A stretch of 64,000 nt of DNA from Pseudomonas solani (GCF_026072635.1 NZ_AP023081.1:5576501-5640500), one strand, 5' to 3'. Counted from the stretch's first letter, positions 1 through 8,513 are shown. Made by a program: numbers and translations. Notes: generated by a model from the letters alone, not told the origin.

Positions 1-1
1 C

Positions 2-487
2 CCCAGCTTCGCCGTGTTCAAGGGCGACGCCACCTACACCTTCGGCTTCGGCGCTGACTGGCAGTCGGCCTCCAAGCTGGGCTTCCAGCTGGCCTCCGGG
101 CCGCTGGTCTCCAACGAGCAGTTCTCCGCCGGCGGCGCCACCAGCGTGCGCGGCTACCTGGCCGCCGAGCGCACCGGCGACGACGGCTGGCTGCTCTCCC
201 AGGAGCTGCGCACGCCGTCGCTGGTCAGCTTCCTTGGCAAGGGCCTGGGCAGCCATGTCGAGGACTGGCGCTTCTACGCCTTCGCCGAGGGCGCGCACCT
301 CTCCCTGCAGGACCCGCTGCCCGACCAGGAAGACAGCTACAGCCTCGCCAGCGTGGGCCTGGGCACCCGCGCCACGCTGCGCGAATGGCTGTCCGGCAGC
401 CTCGACTGGGGCTACCCGCTGAAAGACGGCCCCAACACCAAAAAACGAGACCCGCGCGTGCACTTCAGCGTGCAGGCGAACTTCTGA
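2..487 (+). CDS. TpsB-type two-partner secretion transporter, C-terminal part (5' end outside window)
   Basis: This is the last 161 or so residues of an outer-membrane beta-barrel of the ShlB/FhaC/HecB (TpsB) family, which exports a large TpsA exoprotein across the outer membrane. The sequence shows the typical barrel-end features: the motif SAGGATSVRGY (family VRGY loop) near the start, alternating aromatic and polar strands, and a C-terminal Phe after QANF. The reading frame is open to the window edge, so the POTRA domains and signal peptide lie upstream. It is followed 31 bp later by ExbB/ExbD/TonB-like genes on the same strand, the order of the P. aeruginosa pdtB-exbB2-exbD2 locus as I recall it. 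The TpsA partner is not in the window. Confidence 0.85.
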   Translation, partial: PSFAVFKGDATYTFGFGADWQSASKLGFQLASGPLVSNEQFSAGGATSVRGYLAAERTGDDGWLLSQELRTPSLVSFLGKGLGSHVEDWRFYAFAEGAHLSLQDPLPDQEDSYSLASVGLGTRATLREWLSGSLDWGYPLKDGPNTKKRDPRVHFSVQANF

Positions 488-518
488 CCCCACAGGCACA
501 GACTTCGGAGTGACACAC

Positions 519-2384
519 ATGCAACGCTTGATCTTCACCGCGCTCATCAGCCTGGGGCTTATGTACCCGGCGATCGCCAGTGCCTGGTGGCAGGACGACT
601 GGCTCTACCGCAAGCAGATTTCCGTCGACACCACGCCCCAGGGCGCGGCCATCGACCAGGCCGCCGGGCGCACGCCGCTGCTGGTACGCCTGCACACCGG
701 CAACTTCAGCTTCGACGGGGTCAACGAGAACGGCTCGGACATCCGCTTCGTCGCCGCCGATGACAAGACCGTGCTCAACCACCAGGTGGAAAGCTTCGAC
801 CCGCTGATGGGCATGGCGCTGATCTGGGTCGACGTGCCCCAGGTGGAAGGCGGCCAGCGCCAGGACATCTGGATGTACTACGGCAACGCCAAGGCCCCGG
901 CCACCGGCAACGGCCAGCTGACCTTCGATCCCGACTACAGCCTGGTCTACCACTTCGACGGCGCCGTCGGCGCGCCCCCCCGTGACACCACCGCCTACGG
1001 CAACCACGGGCAGACGCCGCCCGCCAGCAGCATCGACGGGGTGATCGGCCGCGCCGCCCAGCTCAACGGCCAGCCGCTGATGCTGCCGGCCAGCCCGTCC
1101 CTGGCCCTGCCGGCCGGTGGCGCTTTCACCTTCAGCGCCTGGGTGCGCGCCGACCAGTCCGCCGGTGACCAGCTGCTGCTGGCCCGTCGCGACGGCGGCA
1201 ACACGCTGCTGCTGGGCCTGGCCCAGGGCCTGCCCTTCGTCGAGGTCAACGGCCAGCGCGCCCAGGCCACCCAGGCCCTGGCCGCCGGGCAGTGGCAGCA
1301 CCTGGCCCTGAGCGCCGACGGCAGCGCCCTGCGCCTGTACGTGAATGGTCGCGAATCCGGCAGCCTGGCACTGTCGCTGCCGGCCTTCGCTTCGGTGATC
1401 GCCATCGGCGCCGACCTGCCGAACACCCAGGCCGCACCGGCTGCACCCGTCGAAGGCGCCACCGCCGAGACCCCGGCCCCGGCCCCGGCCGCCTTCGGTG
1501 CCTTCGCCGGCGCCATCGACGAGCTGCGCCTGTCCAAGGTGGCGCGCCCGGCGGCGCTGATCCTCGCCGACGCCACCGCCCAGGGCGCCGAATCGCGCCT
1601 GGTGGTCTATGGCGTGGATGAAGAACAGTCCGGCTTCGGTTTCGGCAGCCTCGGCTTCCTGCTCAAGGCGGTGCCGGTGGACGCCTGGGTGATCATCGCC
1701 GTCCTGGTGCTGATGATGATCCAGTCCTGGGTGATCATGATCCGCAAGAGCCGCAGCGTGGCCCGCGTGACCCGCTCCAACCAGCTGTTCCGCGAGCAGT
1801 TCGCTCGCGTCGGCACCCGCTTGGAAATGCTCGCCGACGACCGCGCCCTCAACGAGGGGCTGGTGGATTCCTCGCTCTGGCGCCTGTACCAGGTGGCGGT
1901 GAAGGAGATCCGCACCCGTCGCGACCAGGGCGCCGACACCTCGTCCATTTCCGCCGCCACCATCGAAGCCATCCGCGCCTCCATGGACGGCGTGCGCACC
2001 CGTGAGAACCAGCAGCTGTCCTCGCGCCTCTCGACGCTGTCCAACGCCATCGCCGGCGGCCCCTACATCGGCCTGCTGGGTACGGTGCTGGGCATCATGG
2101 TGGTGTTCCTCGGCACCGCCATGGCCGGCGATGTGAACATCAACGCCATCGCCCCCGGCATGGCCGCCGCGTTGCTGGCCACCGCCATGGGCCTGTTCGT
2201 CGCCATCCCCGCGCTGTTCGGCTACAACCGCCTGACCACGCGCAACCGCGAGGTCAGCGCCGACATGCGGGTGTTCGTCGACGAATTCGTCACCCGCCTG
2301 GCCGAAGTGCACGGCGAATCCCAGTTCAGCGAAACGGCGCACCGGCGGGGTTTCCATGCCGGCAGCGCACCGCTGACCGCTTGA
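519..2384 (+). CDS. DUF2341/LamG-like ectodomain fused to MotA/TolQ/ExbB proton channel
   Basis: This is a 621-residue protein joining a large periplasmic sensor-like part to an ExbB-type proton channel. Residues 1-22 form a signal peptide ending ASA before WWQDDW. Residues of about 25-130 match DUF2341 (WLYRKQISVD, then IRFVAADD and DIWMYYGNA). About 140-290 looks like a LamG/concanavalin-type lectin fold (FTFSAWVRAD, WQHLALSADGSALRLYVNG). A membrane helix follows near 390 (VDAWVIIAVLVLMMIQSWVI), and about 400-600 is the MotA/TolQ/ExbB domain (GPYIGLLGTVLGIM, AAALLATAMGLFVAIPA). ATG at 519 was chosen because CGGAG lies 8 bp upstream. ExbD and TonB follow, so it should energise an outer-membrane partner. 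Ordinary ExbB proteins are about 240 residues, so the N-terminal 370 residues are an addition. Confidence 0.85.
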   Translation: MQRLIFTALISLGLMYPAIASAWWQDDWLYRKQISVDTTPQGAAIDQAAGRTPLLVRLHTGNFSFDGVNENGSDIRFVAADDKTVLNHQVESFDPLMGMALIWVDVPQVEGGQRQDIWMYYGNAKAPATGNGQLTFDPDYSLVYHFDGAVGAPPRDTTAYGNHGQTPPASSIDGVIGRAAQLNGQPLMLPASPSLALPAGGAFTFSAWVRADQSAGDQLLLARRDGGNTLLLGLAQGLPFVEVNGQRAQATQALAAGQWQHLALSADGSALRLYVNGRESGSLALSLPAFASVIAIGADLPNTQAAPAAPVEGATAETPAPAPAAFGAFAGAIDELRLSKVARPAALILADATAQGAESRLVVYGVDEEQSGFGFGSLGFLLKAVPVDAWVIIAVLVLMMIQSWVIMIRKSRSVARVTRSNQLFREQFARVGTRLEMLADDRALNEGLVDSSLWRLYQVAVKEIRTRRDQGADTSSISAATIEAIRASMDGVRTRENQQLSSRLSTLSNAIAGGPYIGLLGTVLGIMVVFLGTAMAGDVNINAIAPGMAAALLATAMGLFVAIPALFGYNRLTTRNREVSADMRVFVDEFVTRLAEVHGESQFSETAHRRGFHAGSAPLTA

Positions 2385-2394
2385 GGACGCAGCC

Positions 2395-2820
2395 ATGGCC
2401 AACCTGAGCAGCAGCCATGACGACGACGAAGACGCCGCCGTCGACAGCATCAACATCACACCCCTGGTGGACGTGCTGATGGTGGTGCTGGTGATGTTCA
2501 TCCTTACCGCCACCGCCCAGGTCTCGGGCATCCAGATCAACCTGCCCAAGGCCAGCGCGGCCATCTCCCTGGCGCAGCCGAAGACCAAGGCCATCTCGGT
2601 CAACGACGGCGGCCAAGTGTTCCTCGATGCCTACCCGGTGACCCTGCCGGAGCTGGAGGACCGCCTGCGCACCGAGAAGGCGCTGAACCCCGACTTCCCG
2701 GTGATCGTGCGCGGCGACGCCACGGTGCAGTACCAGAAGGTCATCGAAGTGCTCGACCTGCTGCGGCGCCTGGAGCTTTCCCAGGTCGGGCTGGTCACCG
2801 GCAAACCGAACCAGGGCTGA
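2395..2820 (+). CDS. exbD: ExbD/TolR-family biopolymer transport protein
   Basis: This is a 141-residue single-pass inner-membrane protein of the ExbD/TolR family. It has a short cytoplasmic N-terminus rich in Asp, and one membrane helix at about residues 20-42 (NITPLVDVLMVVLVMFILT) that contains the conserved membrane Asp used for proton movement (PLVDVL). A periplasmic domain follows, with the family pattern AISVNDGGQVFLD and PVIVRGDATVQYQKVI. It starts 10 bp after the ExbB-like gene and ends 2 bp before the TonB-like gene, so the three should be co-translated and form one ExbBD-TonB motor. Its ectodomain is of normal size, unlike its ExbB partner. Confidence 0.93.
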   Translation: MANLSSSHDDDEDAAVDSINITPLVDVLMVVLVMFILTATAQVSGIQINLPKASAAISLAQPKTKAISVNDGGQVFLDAYPVTLPELEDRLRTEKALNPDFPVIVRGDATVQYQKVIEVLDLLRRLELSQVGLVTGKPNQG

Positions 2821-2822
2821 CC

Positions 2823-3551
2823 ATGACCACCTTTCCCAGCAAGGGCCCGGACAGCGGGCTCGCCGAAGTCCGCAGCGCCGAGCCGAAATGGCGCCGGCCG
2901 CTGGTCTGGGGCGTGGGGGCGCTGGTCGCCGCCGGCCTCGCCTGGCTGCTCTGGCAGTGGGCCAACGACATGAGCGGCATACGCCGCGAGGCGCCGAAGA
3001 TCCCCGCGATCATCCCGCTGCCACCGCCGCCGCCCCCACCGCCGGTGCAGGAGAAGCCACCGGAGCCGGAAACCCCGGTGGAGGAAAAGATCGTGGAGCC
3101 GGAGCCCACCCCCGAGCCCGAAGAGGTCAAGCCGGAGGAAGAAGCACCGCCGACACCCGCCGATGACCTGGCCAACCCCATGCAGATGGATGGCGACGCC
3201 CAGGCCGGTTCCGACGCCTTCAACATCGGCGCCGGCAAGGGTGGCGGCATGGCCGGCAGCGGCAGTGGGCGCCTGGGCAACGGCACCTACAGCCAGTTCC
3301 TCTCCTATGCCTTCCAGCGCCTGATGCGCGACAGCCCCGAACTGCGTTCGCTGGCGTTCCGCGTGAACCTGGAGGTGTGGATCAACCAGAGCGGCCAGGT
3401 CACCCGCGTGGAGCTGACCCGCTCCACCGGCGACCCGGAACTCGACGCCAAGGTGCTGGCCGCGCTGCGCGGCTCGCCACCCCTGGAACGCCCGCCGGCC
3501 TCGATGTCGATGCCGGTCCGCCTCTCATTGCAAGGACGCCGGCCCAGCTAG
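2823..3551 (+). CDS. TonB-family energy transducer
   Basis: This is a 242-residue TonB-like protein. It has a cytoplasmic N-terminus, one membrane helix at about residues 24-45 (LVWGVGALVAAGLAWLLWQW), and a Pro/Glu-rich periplasmic spacer at about 58-115 (runs of PPPPPPPP followed by EP/PE repeats). A Gly-rich linker and a C-terminal TonB domain follow (FRVNLEVWINQSGQVTRVEL, then SPPLERPPASMSMPVRL). It should couple the ExbB/ExbD proton motor to an outer-membrane protein. There is no TonB-dependent receptor next to it. The nearby outer-membrane proteins are the TpsB transporter and a putative porin, so its partner is an open question. Confidence 0.88.
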   Translation: MTTFPSKGPDSGLAEVRSAEPKWRRPLVWGVGALVAAGLAWLLWQWANDMSGIRREAPKIPAIIPLPPPPPPPPVQEKPPEPETPVEEKIVEPEPTPEPEEVKPEEEAPPTPADDLANPMQMDGDAQAGSDAFNIGAGKGGGMAGSGSGRLGNGTYSQFLSYAFQRLMRDSPELRSLAFRVNLEVWINQSGQVTRVELTRSTGDPELDAKVLAALRGSPPLERPPASMSMPVRLSLQGRRPS

Positions 3552-3586
3552 GCCGCGCCACTCAAGAACAGCCAAGGAGTAGAACC

Positions 3587-5281
3587 ATGATCTGCAGAAT
3601 GAGCCGACTGGCGCTGGGGATTGGTGCCGTGGTCGCCGGCCTGGCCGGCCCGGCGCTGGCACAACCGCCGGCACCTTCGGAGAACGCCACCATCAACCTG
3701 ATCCGCCTGCTGGTGCAGCAGGGCGTGCTCAAGCAGGAGCAGGCCCAGGCGCTGATCCAGCAGGCCGAGGCCGAGGCCGTGCAGGCCCGCCAGGCCGCCG
3801 CGTCCGCTCCGGCGGCCCCGGCCGGCGAGCCGGGGGAGGTGCGTGTGCAATACGTGCCGGCCATCGTCCGCGACCAGATCCGTGATCAGGTCAAGGCCGA
3901 GGTCATGGCCCAGGCCAAGCAGGAAAACTGGGCCGCGCCCAACACCTTCCCCGACTGGGTGTCGCGCATCAGCCTGGAGGGCGACGTGCGCCTGCGCAGC
4001 GAGTCGCGCTACTTCGCCGACACCAACAGCGACCGCATCACCGACTTCGCGCGGCTCAACGACCGCGGCCCCTACGACGTCAACAAGAACACCAACACGC
4101 AACTGCCGCCGCTGCTCAACACCCGCGAAGACCGCGAAAACCTGCTGCGCCTGCGGGCCCGCCTGGGCATGCGCGCGGTGCTCTCGCCGAGCTGGACGGC
4201 GGTCATGCGCGTCGGCACCGGCTCCGACAGCGGCCCGGTGTCCACCACCCAGACCCTGGGCGGCGGCTTCGGCAAGAAGGACCTCTGGCTCGACCAGGGC
4301 TACCTCGCCTACAAGCCCGACGAGCGCCTGACCCTTACCGGCGGGCGCATGCCCAACCCGTTCTACACCACCGACCTGCTGTACTCCGGTGACCTCAATT
4401 TCGACGGCCTGGCGGCGGTGTTCGACCAGCCGCTGGACCGCGACATGGGGCTGTTCGGCACCGTCGGCGCGTTCCCGGTGGAGTACACCTCCGACACCGC
4501 CAGCAGCAACGGCTTCGACAAGGAAAGCAGCGAGAACAACTGGCTCTACGGCGCCCAGTTCGGCGCCCGCTGGCAGCTGGACGCGGACAACAGCGTCAAG
4601 GGTGCGCTGGCCTACTACCGCTTCGACGATATCGAAGGCAAGCGCTCCAGCCCCTGCTCGCTGTACTCGGGGCAGCCGGCCTGCGACACCGACGAATCGC
4701 GCCCTGCCTTCATGCAGAAGGGCAACACCCTGATGCTGCTGCGCGACGTCGTCATCGACCCCACCCGGCCCACCACCACGCCGCAGCCGCAGTTCGTCGG
4801 CCTGGCCTCCGAGTTCAACCTGGTGGACCTCAACCTCGCCTGGGACACCGCGCTGTTCCACGACTTCAAGCTGCGCAGCCAGGCCCACTACGTGCGCAAC
4901 CTCGGCTACGACGAAGGCGAGATGCGCAAGCGCTCCGCCGGCCAGCTGGCCAGCAACGTCGATGCCAACGGCAACATCGAAAGCGGCGATACCGCCTGGA
5001 TGCTGCAGTTCACCCTGGGCAACGCCCTGGACCTGAAGAAGCACGGCGACTGGAACCTCTACGCCGGCTACAAGCGCATCGAGCCCGACGCCCTGCCGGA
5101 CGGCTTCAACGACTCGTCCTTCCACCTCGGCGGCACCAACGCCAAGGGCTGGTTCCTCGGCGCCAACTACGGCTTCGACAAGAACGTGGTCGGCAGCGTG
5201 CGCTGGCTGAGCGCGCAAGAGGTGTACGGCGCGCCCTTCGACATCGACGTCCTGCAACTGGAGGTCAACACGCGCTTCTGA
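3587..5281 (+). CDS. Putative porin (Porin_5-like outer-membrane protein)
   Basis: This is a 564-residue outer-membrane protein. Its signal peptide of about 24 residues ends PALAQPP, and a short helical periplasmic region rich in Gln/Ala follows (LLVQQGVLKQEQAQALIQQA). The rest is a long beta-barrel region with repeated RLRLR/FG.RWQL-type strands and a terminal Phe (LQLEVNTRF). It fits the putative porin family seen beside ExbBD genes in Pseudomonas. ATG at 3587 is preceded by AAGGAG at 3574-3579; longer starts upstream lie inside the TonB gene and were rejected. Its place inside a TonB-ExbBD operon suggests it may be the channel or a partner served by that motor, but this is inference. Confidence 0.82.
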   Translation: MICRMSRLALGIGAVVAGLAGPALAQPPAPSENATINLIRLLVQQGVLKQEQAQALIQQAEAEAVQARQAAASAPAAPAGEPGEVRVQYVPAIVRDQIRDQVKAEVMAQAKQENWAAPNTFPDWVSRISLEGDVRLRSESRYFADTNSDRITDFARLNDRGPYDVNKNTNTQLPPLLNTREDRENLLRLRARLGMRAVLSPSWTAVMRVGTGSDSGPVSTTQTLGGGFGKKDLWLDQGYLAYKPDERLTLTGGRMPNPFYTTDLLYSGDLNFDGLAAVFDQPLDRDMGLFGTVGAFPVEYTSDTASSNGFDKESSENNWLYGAQFGARWQLDADNSVKGALAYYRFDDIEGKRSSPCSLYSGQPACDTDESRPAFMQKGNTLMLLRDVVIDPTRPTTTPQPQFVGLASEFNLVDLNLAWDTALFHDFKLRSQAHYVRNLGYDEGEMRKRSAGQLASNVDANGNIESGDTAWMLQFTLGNALDLKKHGDWNLYAGYKRIEPDALPDGFNDSSFHLGGTNAKGWFLGANYGFDKNVVGSVRWLSAQEVYGAPFDIDVLQLEVNTRF

Positions 5282-5307
5282 TGCGCGTGTGGCCAAGGAG
5301 CGAGAGC

Positions 5308-5961
5308 ATGAACACCCGATCGCACACACCGCTGAAGCTGGGCCTGGCCCTGCTGCTGGGGGCCTGCGTCGCCAACTCGGCCTCGGCCGACGGCATGGAG
5401 GAGCGCCTGCGCGCCCAGCTGCGCACCACCACCCAGCAACTGCAGGCGTTGCAGAGCGAACAGGCCCAGGCCGCCGCCGCGCGTACTGCGGCGGAAGGCC
5501 AGCTGACGGCGGCCCAGGCGCAGATCAAGCAGCTCACCGCCGAGCTGGCCAAGGCAAAAGGCCAGGCCGAGCAACTGAGCGGCCAGCAGGACAGCCTGCG
5601 CAACGCCGCCCAGGCCCAGGTGGCCGCCAGCAACGAGCAGGTGGGCAAGTTCAAGCAGGCCTACGAAGAGCTGCTGGGGCGCGCCCGTGGCATCGAATCG
5701 GCCCGCGCCCAGCTCACCGCCGAGCTGGCCACCCGCGATGAGCAGGTGCAGCAGTGCACCACCAAGAACCAGCAGATGTACCAGGTGGCCAAGGGCATCC
5801 TCGAGGCCTACGAGAAGATCGACGTCGCCGAGGTGATGAAGATCCGTCAGCCCTTCGCCGGCAGTGCCCGGGTGAAGTTCGAGGAACTGGGGCAGGTCTA
5901 CGGCGACGCGCTCTACAAGAACCAGTTCGACGCCGCCATGGTGCCCGCCACCGGGCAGTGA
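5308..5961 (+). CDS. Secreted coiled-coil protein of unknown function
   Basis: I do not recognise a named family. The 217-residue protein has a signal peptide ending NSASA before DGMEERL (a Cys at GACVA is present but lacks a clear lipobox context). A long Ala/Gln/Leu heptad region over about residues 30-155 should form a coiled coil, and a compact C-terminal part follows (MYQVAKGILEAYEKIDVAE). ATG at 5308 has AAGGAG 8 bp upstream. An earlier in-frame ATG at 5281 overlaps the porin stop but would bury the signal peptide. In P. aeruginosa a gene of this type sits at the same place in the pdt locus, as I remember. A scaffold or spacer role in the periplasm is plausible. Confidence 0.75.
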   Translation: MNTRSHTPLKLGLALLLGACVANSASADGMEERLRAQLRTTTQQLQALQSEQAQAAAARTAAEGQLTAAQAQIKQLTAELAKAKGQAEQLSGQQDSLRNAAQAQVAASNEQVGKFKQAYEELLGRARGIESARAQLTAELATRDEQVQQCTTKNQQMYQVAKGILEAYEKIDVAEVMKIRQPFAGSARVKFEELGQVYGDALYKNQFDAAMVPATGQ

Positions 5962-5966
5962 TCCAG

Positions 5967-5987
5967 GGCGCCGGCAGTGCCGGCGCC
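5967..5987 (+). terminator. GC-rich intercistronic hairpin
   Basis: A perfect 9-bp stem (GGCGCCGGC/GCCGGCGCC) with a 3-base loop lies just after the coiled-coil gene stop. There is no T-run, so it is more likely an mRNA-stabilising or attenuating hairpin inside the operon than a full terminator. Confidence 0.5.
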
Positions 5988-6010
5988 AACCGCAGACAAG
6001 GAGTAGCGCA

Positions 6011-6493
6011 ATGACCGCAATCGACATGATCCACAGCATCAGCCCCGACCAGCTCACCGAACGCCTGCAGGCCGCCGGCTACCGCGTCAACCGCAGCGAA
6101 CAGGGCGGCGTGGTGCAACTGCTCAGCGCCAGCCAGGGCATCGGCTTCGCCGTGCGCTTCGGCAACCCGGCCCAGGAGCCGGGCGCCTACCTCGACTACT
6201 GCTTCAGCTGCGCGCTGCGCATCCAGGGCGAGCTGCCGGCGGGCATGGCCGAGGTGTGGAACGCCACCCGCCGCTTCGCCCGCCTGTCGCGCCAGGGCGA
6301 GTTCCTCGTGCTGGAAATGGACGCCATCGTCGCCGCCGGGGTCAGCCCGCAGCACCTGCAAAGCCAGATGGAACTGTGGGACCGCCTGTTGCAGGAATTC
6401 ATCGCCTACCTGCGCGACTACAGCCAGGCCATGGCCCGCGAGCAGGCCGCCGCCACCCCGGCGCCGGTCGAAACCGCAGACAGCGAGGCGTGA
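6011..6493 (+). CDS. YbjN-domain-like protein
   Basis: This is a 160-residue cytoplasmic protein without signal peptide or membrane helix. The pattern of an N-terminal helix (SPDQLTERLQAAGYRV), a hydrophobic sheet (GIGFAVRFGNP, YLDYCFSCALRI) and a helical C-terminal half (WNATRRFARLSRQGEFLVLE) resembles YbjN-type sensory-transduction-like proteins, which are related in fold to type III secretion chaperones. AAGGAG precedes the ATG by 7 bp. It is part of the run between the porin and the PpiC-type isomerase, so a chaperone-like role in this export operon is possible. No catalytic residues are evident. Confidence 0.7.
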   Translation: MTAIDMIHSISPDQLTERLQAAGYRVNRSEQGGVVQLLSASQGIGFAVRFGNPAQEPGAYLDYCFSCALRIQGELPAGMAEVWNATRRFARLSRQGEFLVLEMDAIVAAGVSPQHLQSQMELWDRLLQEFIAYLRDYSQAMAREQAAATPAPVETADSEA

Positions 6494-6498
6494 GCCGG

Positions 6499-7476
6499 AT
6501 GAACGCCAAGGGCTGGATGCTCGGTTTCGGTGCACTTGCTGCCGTGGCGCTGGCCGTGGGCCTGGCCCTCGGGCTGCGCCCGGGCAGCGGCCTCGAGGCG
6601 GCGGTGCAGGCCGTGCCCGAGGTGCAGCAGGCGAGGGCGGCCAGCCAGGCCGCTCCTGCAGAGCGGGCAGTGGCGCGCCTGGGTGAACTGGCGCTGGGCG
6701 AGGGCGAACTGCAGGCGGTACTGGATGGCCTGCCGGCGGCCAGCCGCGAGCAGCTGCGCGCCGACCGTGGCGCCCTGGAAGGCTGGATACGCGGGCGCCT
6801 GGCGGAGAAGGCCCTGTTGCAGCAGGCCCAGGCCCAGGGCTGGGAGGAGCGCCCGGAAATCCAGCTCATGACCCGCGCCGCCACCGAGCAGATCCTCCTG
6901 CGCACCTACCTGGAATCGGTGAGCCAGGTGCCTGCCGATTACCCCAGCGATGCCGAGTTGCAGGCCGCCTATGAGGCCGGCAAGGACAACTGGGTGACCC
7001 CGCCGCTGTACCGCGTCAGCCAGATCTTCCTCGCCGTCGGTCCCGGTGCGGCGGAAGAACAGGCGCGCAAGCAGGCCATCGAGCTGGCCCGCCGCGCGGC
7101 GGCGGCCAACGCCGATTTCGCTGCCCTGGCGCGCCAGTATTCCCAGGATGCCCGCACGGCCGAGCAGGGCGGCGACACTGGTCTGCAGCCGCTGCAGCAG
7201 TTCGTTCCGGCGATGCGCCAGGTGCTTGCCCGCCAACGCGTGGGCAGCGTCTCCGAGCCGCTGCGTAGCGACGCGGGCTACCACATCCTCAAGCTCACCG
7301 AGCAGCAGCCCGGGCGCAGCGCCAACCTCGACGAGGTGCGCGACCGCCTGCGCCAGGCCCTGCGTGCCCAGCGCCAGGAGCAGGTGGCACGGGCCTACAT
7401 GGACGGCATGGTCAGCTCGGCGACCCTGAGCATCGACGGGGCGAGCCTCAACCAGGCACTGGAGAAGGGCCGCTGA
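6499..7476 (+). CDS. PpiC-type (parvulin) peptidyl-prolyl cis-trans isomerase, membrane-anchored
   Basis: This is a 325-residue protein with an N-terminal membrane anchor (residues 7-27, LGFGALAAVALAVGLALGL). A SurA/PrsA-like helical domain follows (LGELALGEGELQAVLDGLPA, then KALLQQAQAQGW), and then a parvulin rotamase domain at about residues 175-290 (YRVSQIFLAV, FAALARQYSQD, GGDTGLQPL, SDAGYHILKL). It should help fold outer-membrane or exported proteins in the periplasm. ATG at 6499 is 3 bp after the YbjN-like stop. A PpiC isomerase in the same cluster as a TpsB transporter and a porin suggests a dedicated folding factor for these barrels or for the TpsA exoprotein. Confidence 0.88.
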   Translation: MNAKGWMLGFGALAAVALAVGLALGLRPGSGLEAAVQAVPEVQQARAASQAAPAERAVARLGELALGEGELQAVLDGLPAASREQLRADRGALEGWIRGRLAEKALLQQAQAQGWEERPEIQLMTRAATEQILLRTYLESVSQVPADYPSDAELQAAYEAGKDNWVTPPLYRVSQIFLAVGPGAAEEQARKQAIELARRAAAANADFAALARQYSQDARTAEQGGDTGLQPLQQFVPAMRQVLARQRVGSVSEPLRSDAGYHILKLTEQQPGRSANLDEVRDRLRQALRAQRQEQVARAYMDGMVSSATLSIDGASLNQALEKGR

Positions 7477-7480
7477 CACA

Positions 7481-7503
7481 GCGCCGGGCGGGAGGCCCGG
7501 CGC
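7481..7503 (+). terminator. GC-rich hairpin after the isomerase gene
   Basis: A perfect 9-bp stem (GCGCCGGGC/GCCCGGCGC) with a 5-base loop lies between the isomerase stop and the LysR gene. There is no T-run. It may end or attenuate the upstream operon and lower expression of the regulator. Confidence 0.5.
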
Positions 7504-7528
7504 GCCGCAACCTTACGGAGGAGGGCAT

Positions 7529-8500
7529 ATGGCATTTCAGGAGAACGAACAGGCGACGACCCATGGCGCGGCCGTTGCAGGCGGGCATGCGGCGGACGAC
7601 GGCTTCTTCGGCCTGGACGTAGAGGCGGCGCACTACTTCGTGGTGGCGGCCCGTTGCGGCTGCTTCATGCAGGCGGCGCGCAGCCTCAGCATCAAGCCGA
7701 CGCTGCTGCGCAAGAAGCTCGGGTTGCTGGCCGCCTGGGCCGGGCACCCGTTGTTCCTGCACCAGGGCAACGCCCTGGTGCTGAGCCCCGAGGGCCGGCG
7801 CCTGCGCACCCAGCTGGTGGCGCGCCTGGCGGTGCTGTCGCCGGGCCTGGCGCAAAACGAAGACCAGCCGCTGGTGCGCATCGCCGTCGCCGAGCCGCTG
7901 CTGCACGACATCCTCGGCCGCGACCTGCTGGCCTTCCTCCGCCAGCACGCCAACGTGCGCCTGGAACTGGCGCGCCTGGACGAGGGCGAAACCCCCGCGC
8001 CGGACACCGACCTGCGCGTCTGGCTGGCCCCGCCCGACGACGTCGAACCCTGGCCGGGCTTTGCCAGCGCCCACCTGGAGTGCCTCGCCCAGCTGGAATA
8101 CCTGCCTCACGTCGCCAAGCGCTACTCCCGCGAGACCAGCCGCCCGCGCAGCCTGGTGGAGCTGGAGGACTACATGCTCGTCGACCTGCAGGGCTACGCC
8201 GGCATCGAGGCGCTGCAACCCTGGAACCTGGCCATCGCCGACCGCCGCGCCGGGGTTACCCGGGTCAACTCCTACGAAATGCTCCGGCAGATGATCCAGT
8301 GGAGCGCCTGCATCGGCCTGCTGCCCCATTACGTCGGCCAGCTGGACAAGAACCTCATGGCCCTGCCGGCGCTGTTCGAACCGCGCATGGACATGCAGGC
8401 CTGGCTCGCCGTGCGCGCCGGCGAAGAAGAGCGCGAGGAAGTCCGCCGCCTCATCGCCCTGGTGCATGCCGCCTTCGATGAGCGTCGGGATTGGTTCTAG
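7529..8500 (+). CDS. LysR-family transcriptional regulator
   Basis: This 323-residue protein has an N-terminal winged helix-turn-helix offset by a roughly 30-residue extension. The HTH reads AAHYFVVAARCGCFMQAARS then LSIKPTLLRKKLGLLA, followed by the wing (GHPLFLHQGNALVLSPEGRR). An effector-binding domain of the LysR type follows to the C-terminus (VRIAVAEPLLHDILGRDLL, GIEALQPWNLAIADRRAGVT). GGAGGAGGG lies upstream of the ATG. It closes the secretion operon on the same strand, as a LysR gene does in the P. aeruginosa pdt cluster. It may regulate this cluster, but no operator is visible to me. Confidence 0.88.
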   Translation: MAFQENEQATTHGAAVAGGHAADDGFFGLDVEAAHYFVVAARCGCFMQAARSLSIKPTLLRKKLGLLAAWAGHPLFLHQGNALVLSPEGRRLRTQLVARLAVLSPGLAQNEDQPLVRIAVAEPLLHDILGRDLLAFLRQHANVRLELARLDEGETPAPDTDLRVWLAPPDDVEPWPGFASAHLECLAQLEYLPHVAKRYSRETSRPRSLVELEDYMLVDLQGYAGIEALQPWNLAIADRRAGVTRVNSYEMLRQMIQWSACIGLLPHYVGQLDKNLMALPALFEPRMDMQAWLAVRAGEEEREEVRRLIALVHAAFDERRDWF

Positions 8501-8513
8501 CCGGGGAGACCGG

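Noticed and set aside
510..521. GTG at 510 as start of the ExbB-like gene
   Set aside because: ATG at 519 has CGGAG in the right place and gives a proper signal peptide; GTG at 510 would overlap that ribosome site.
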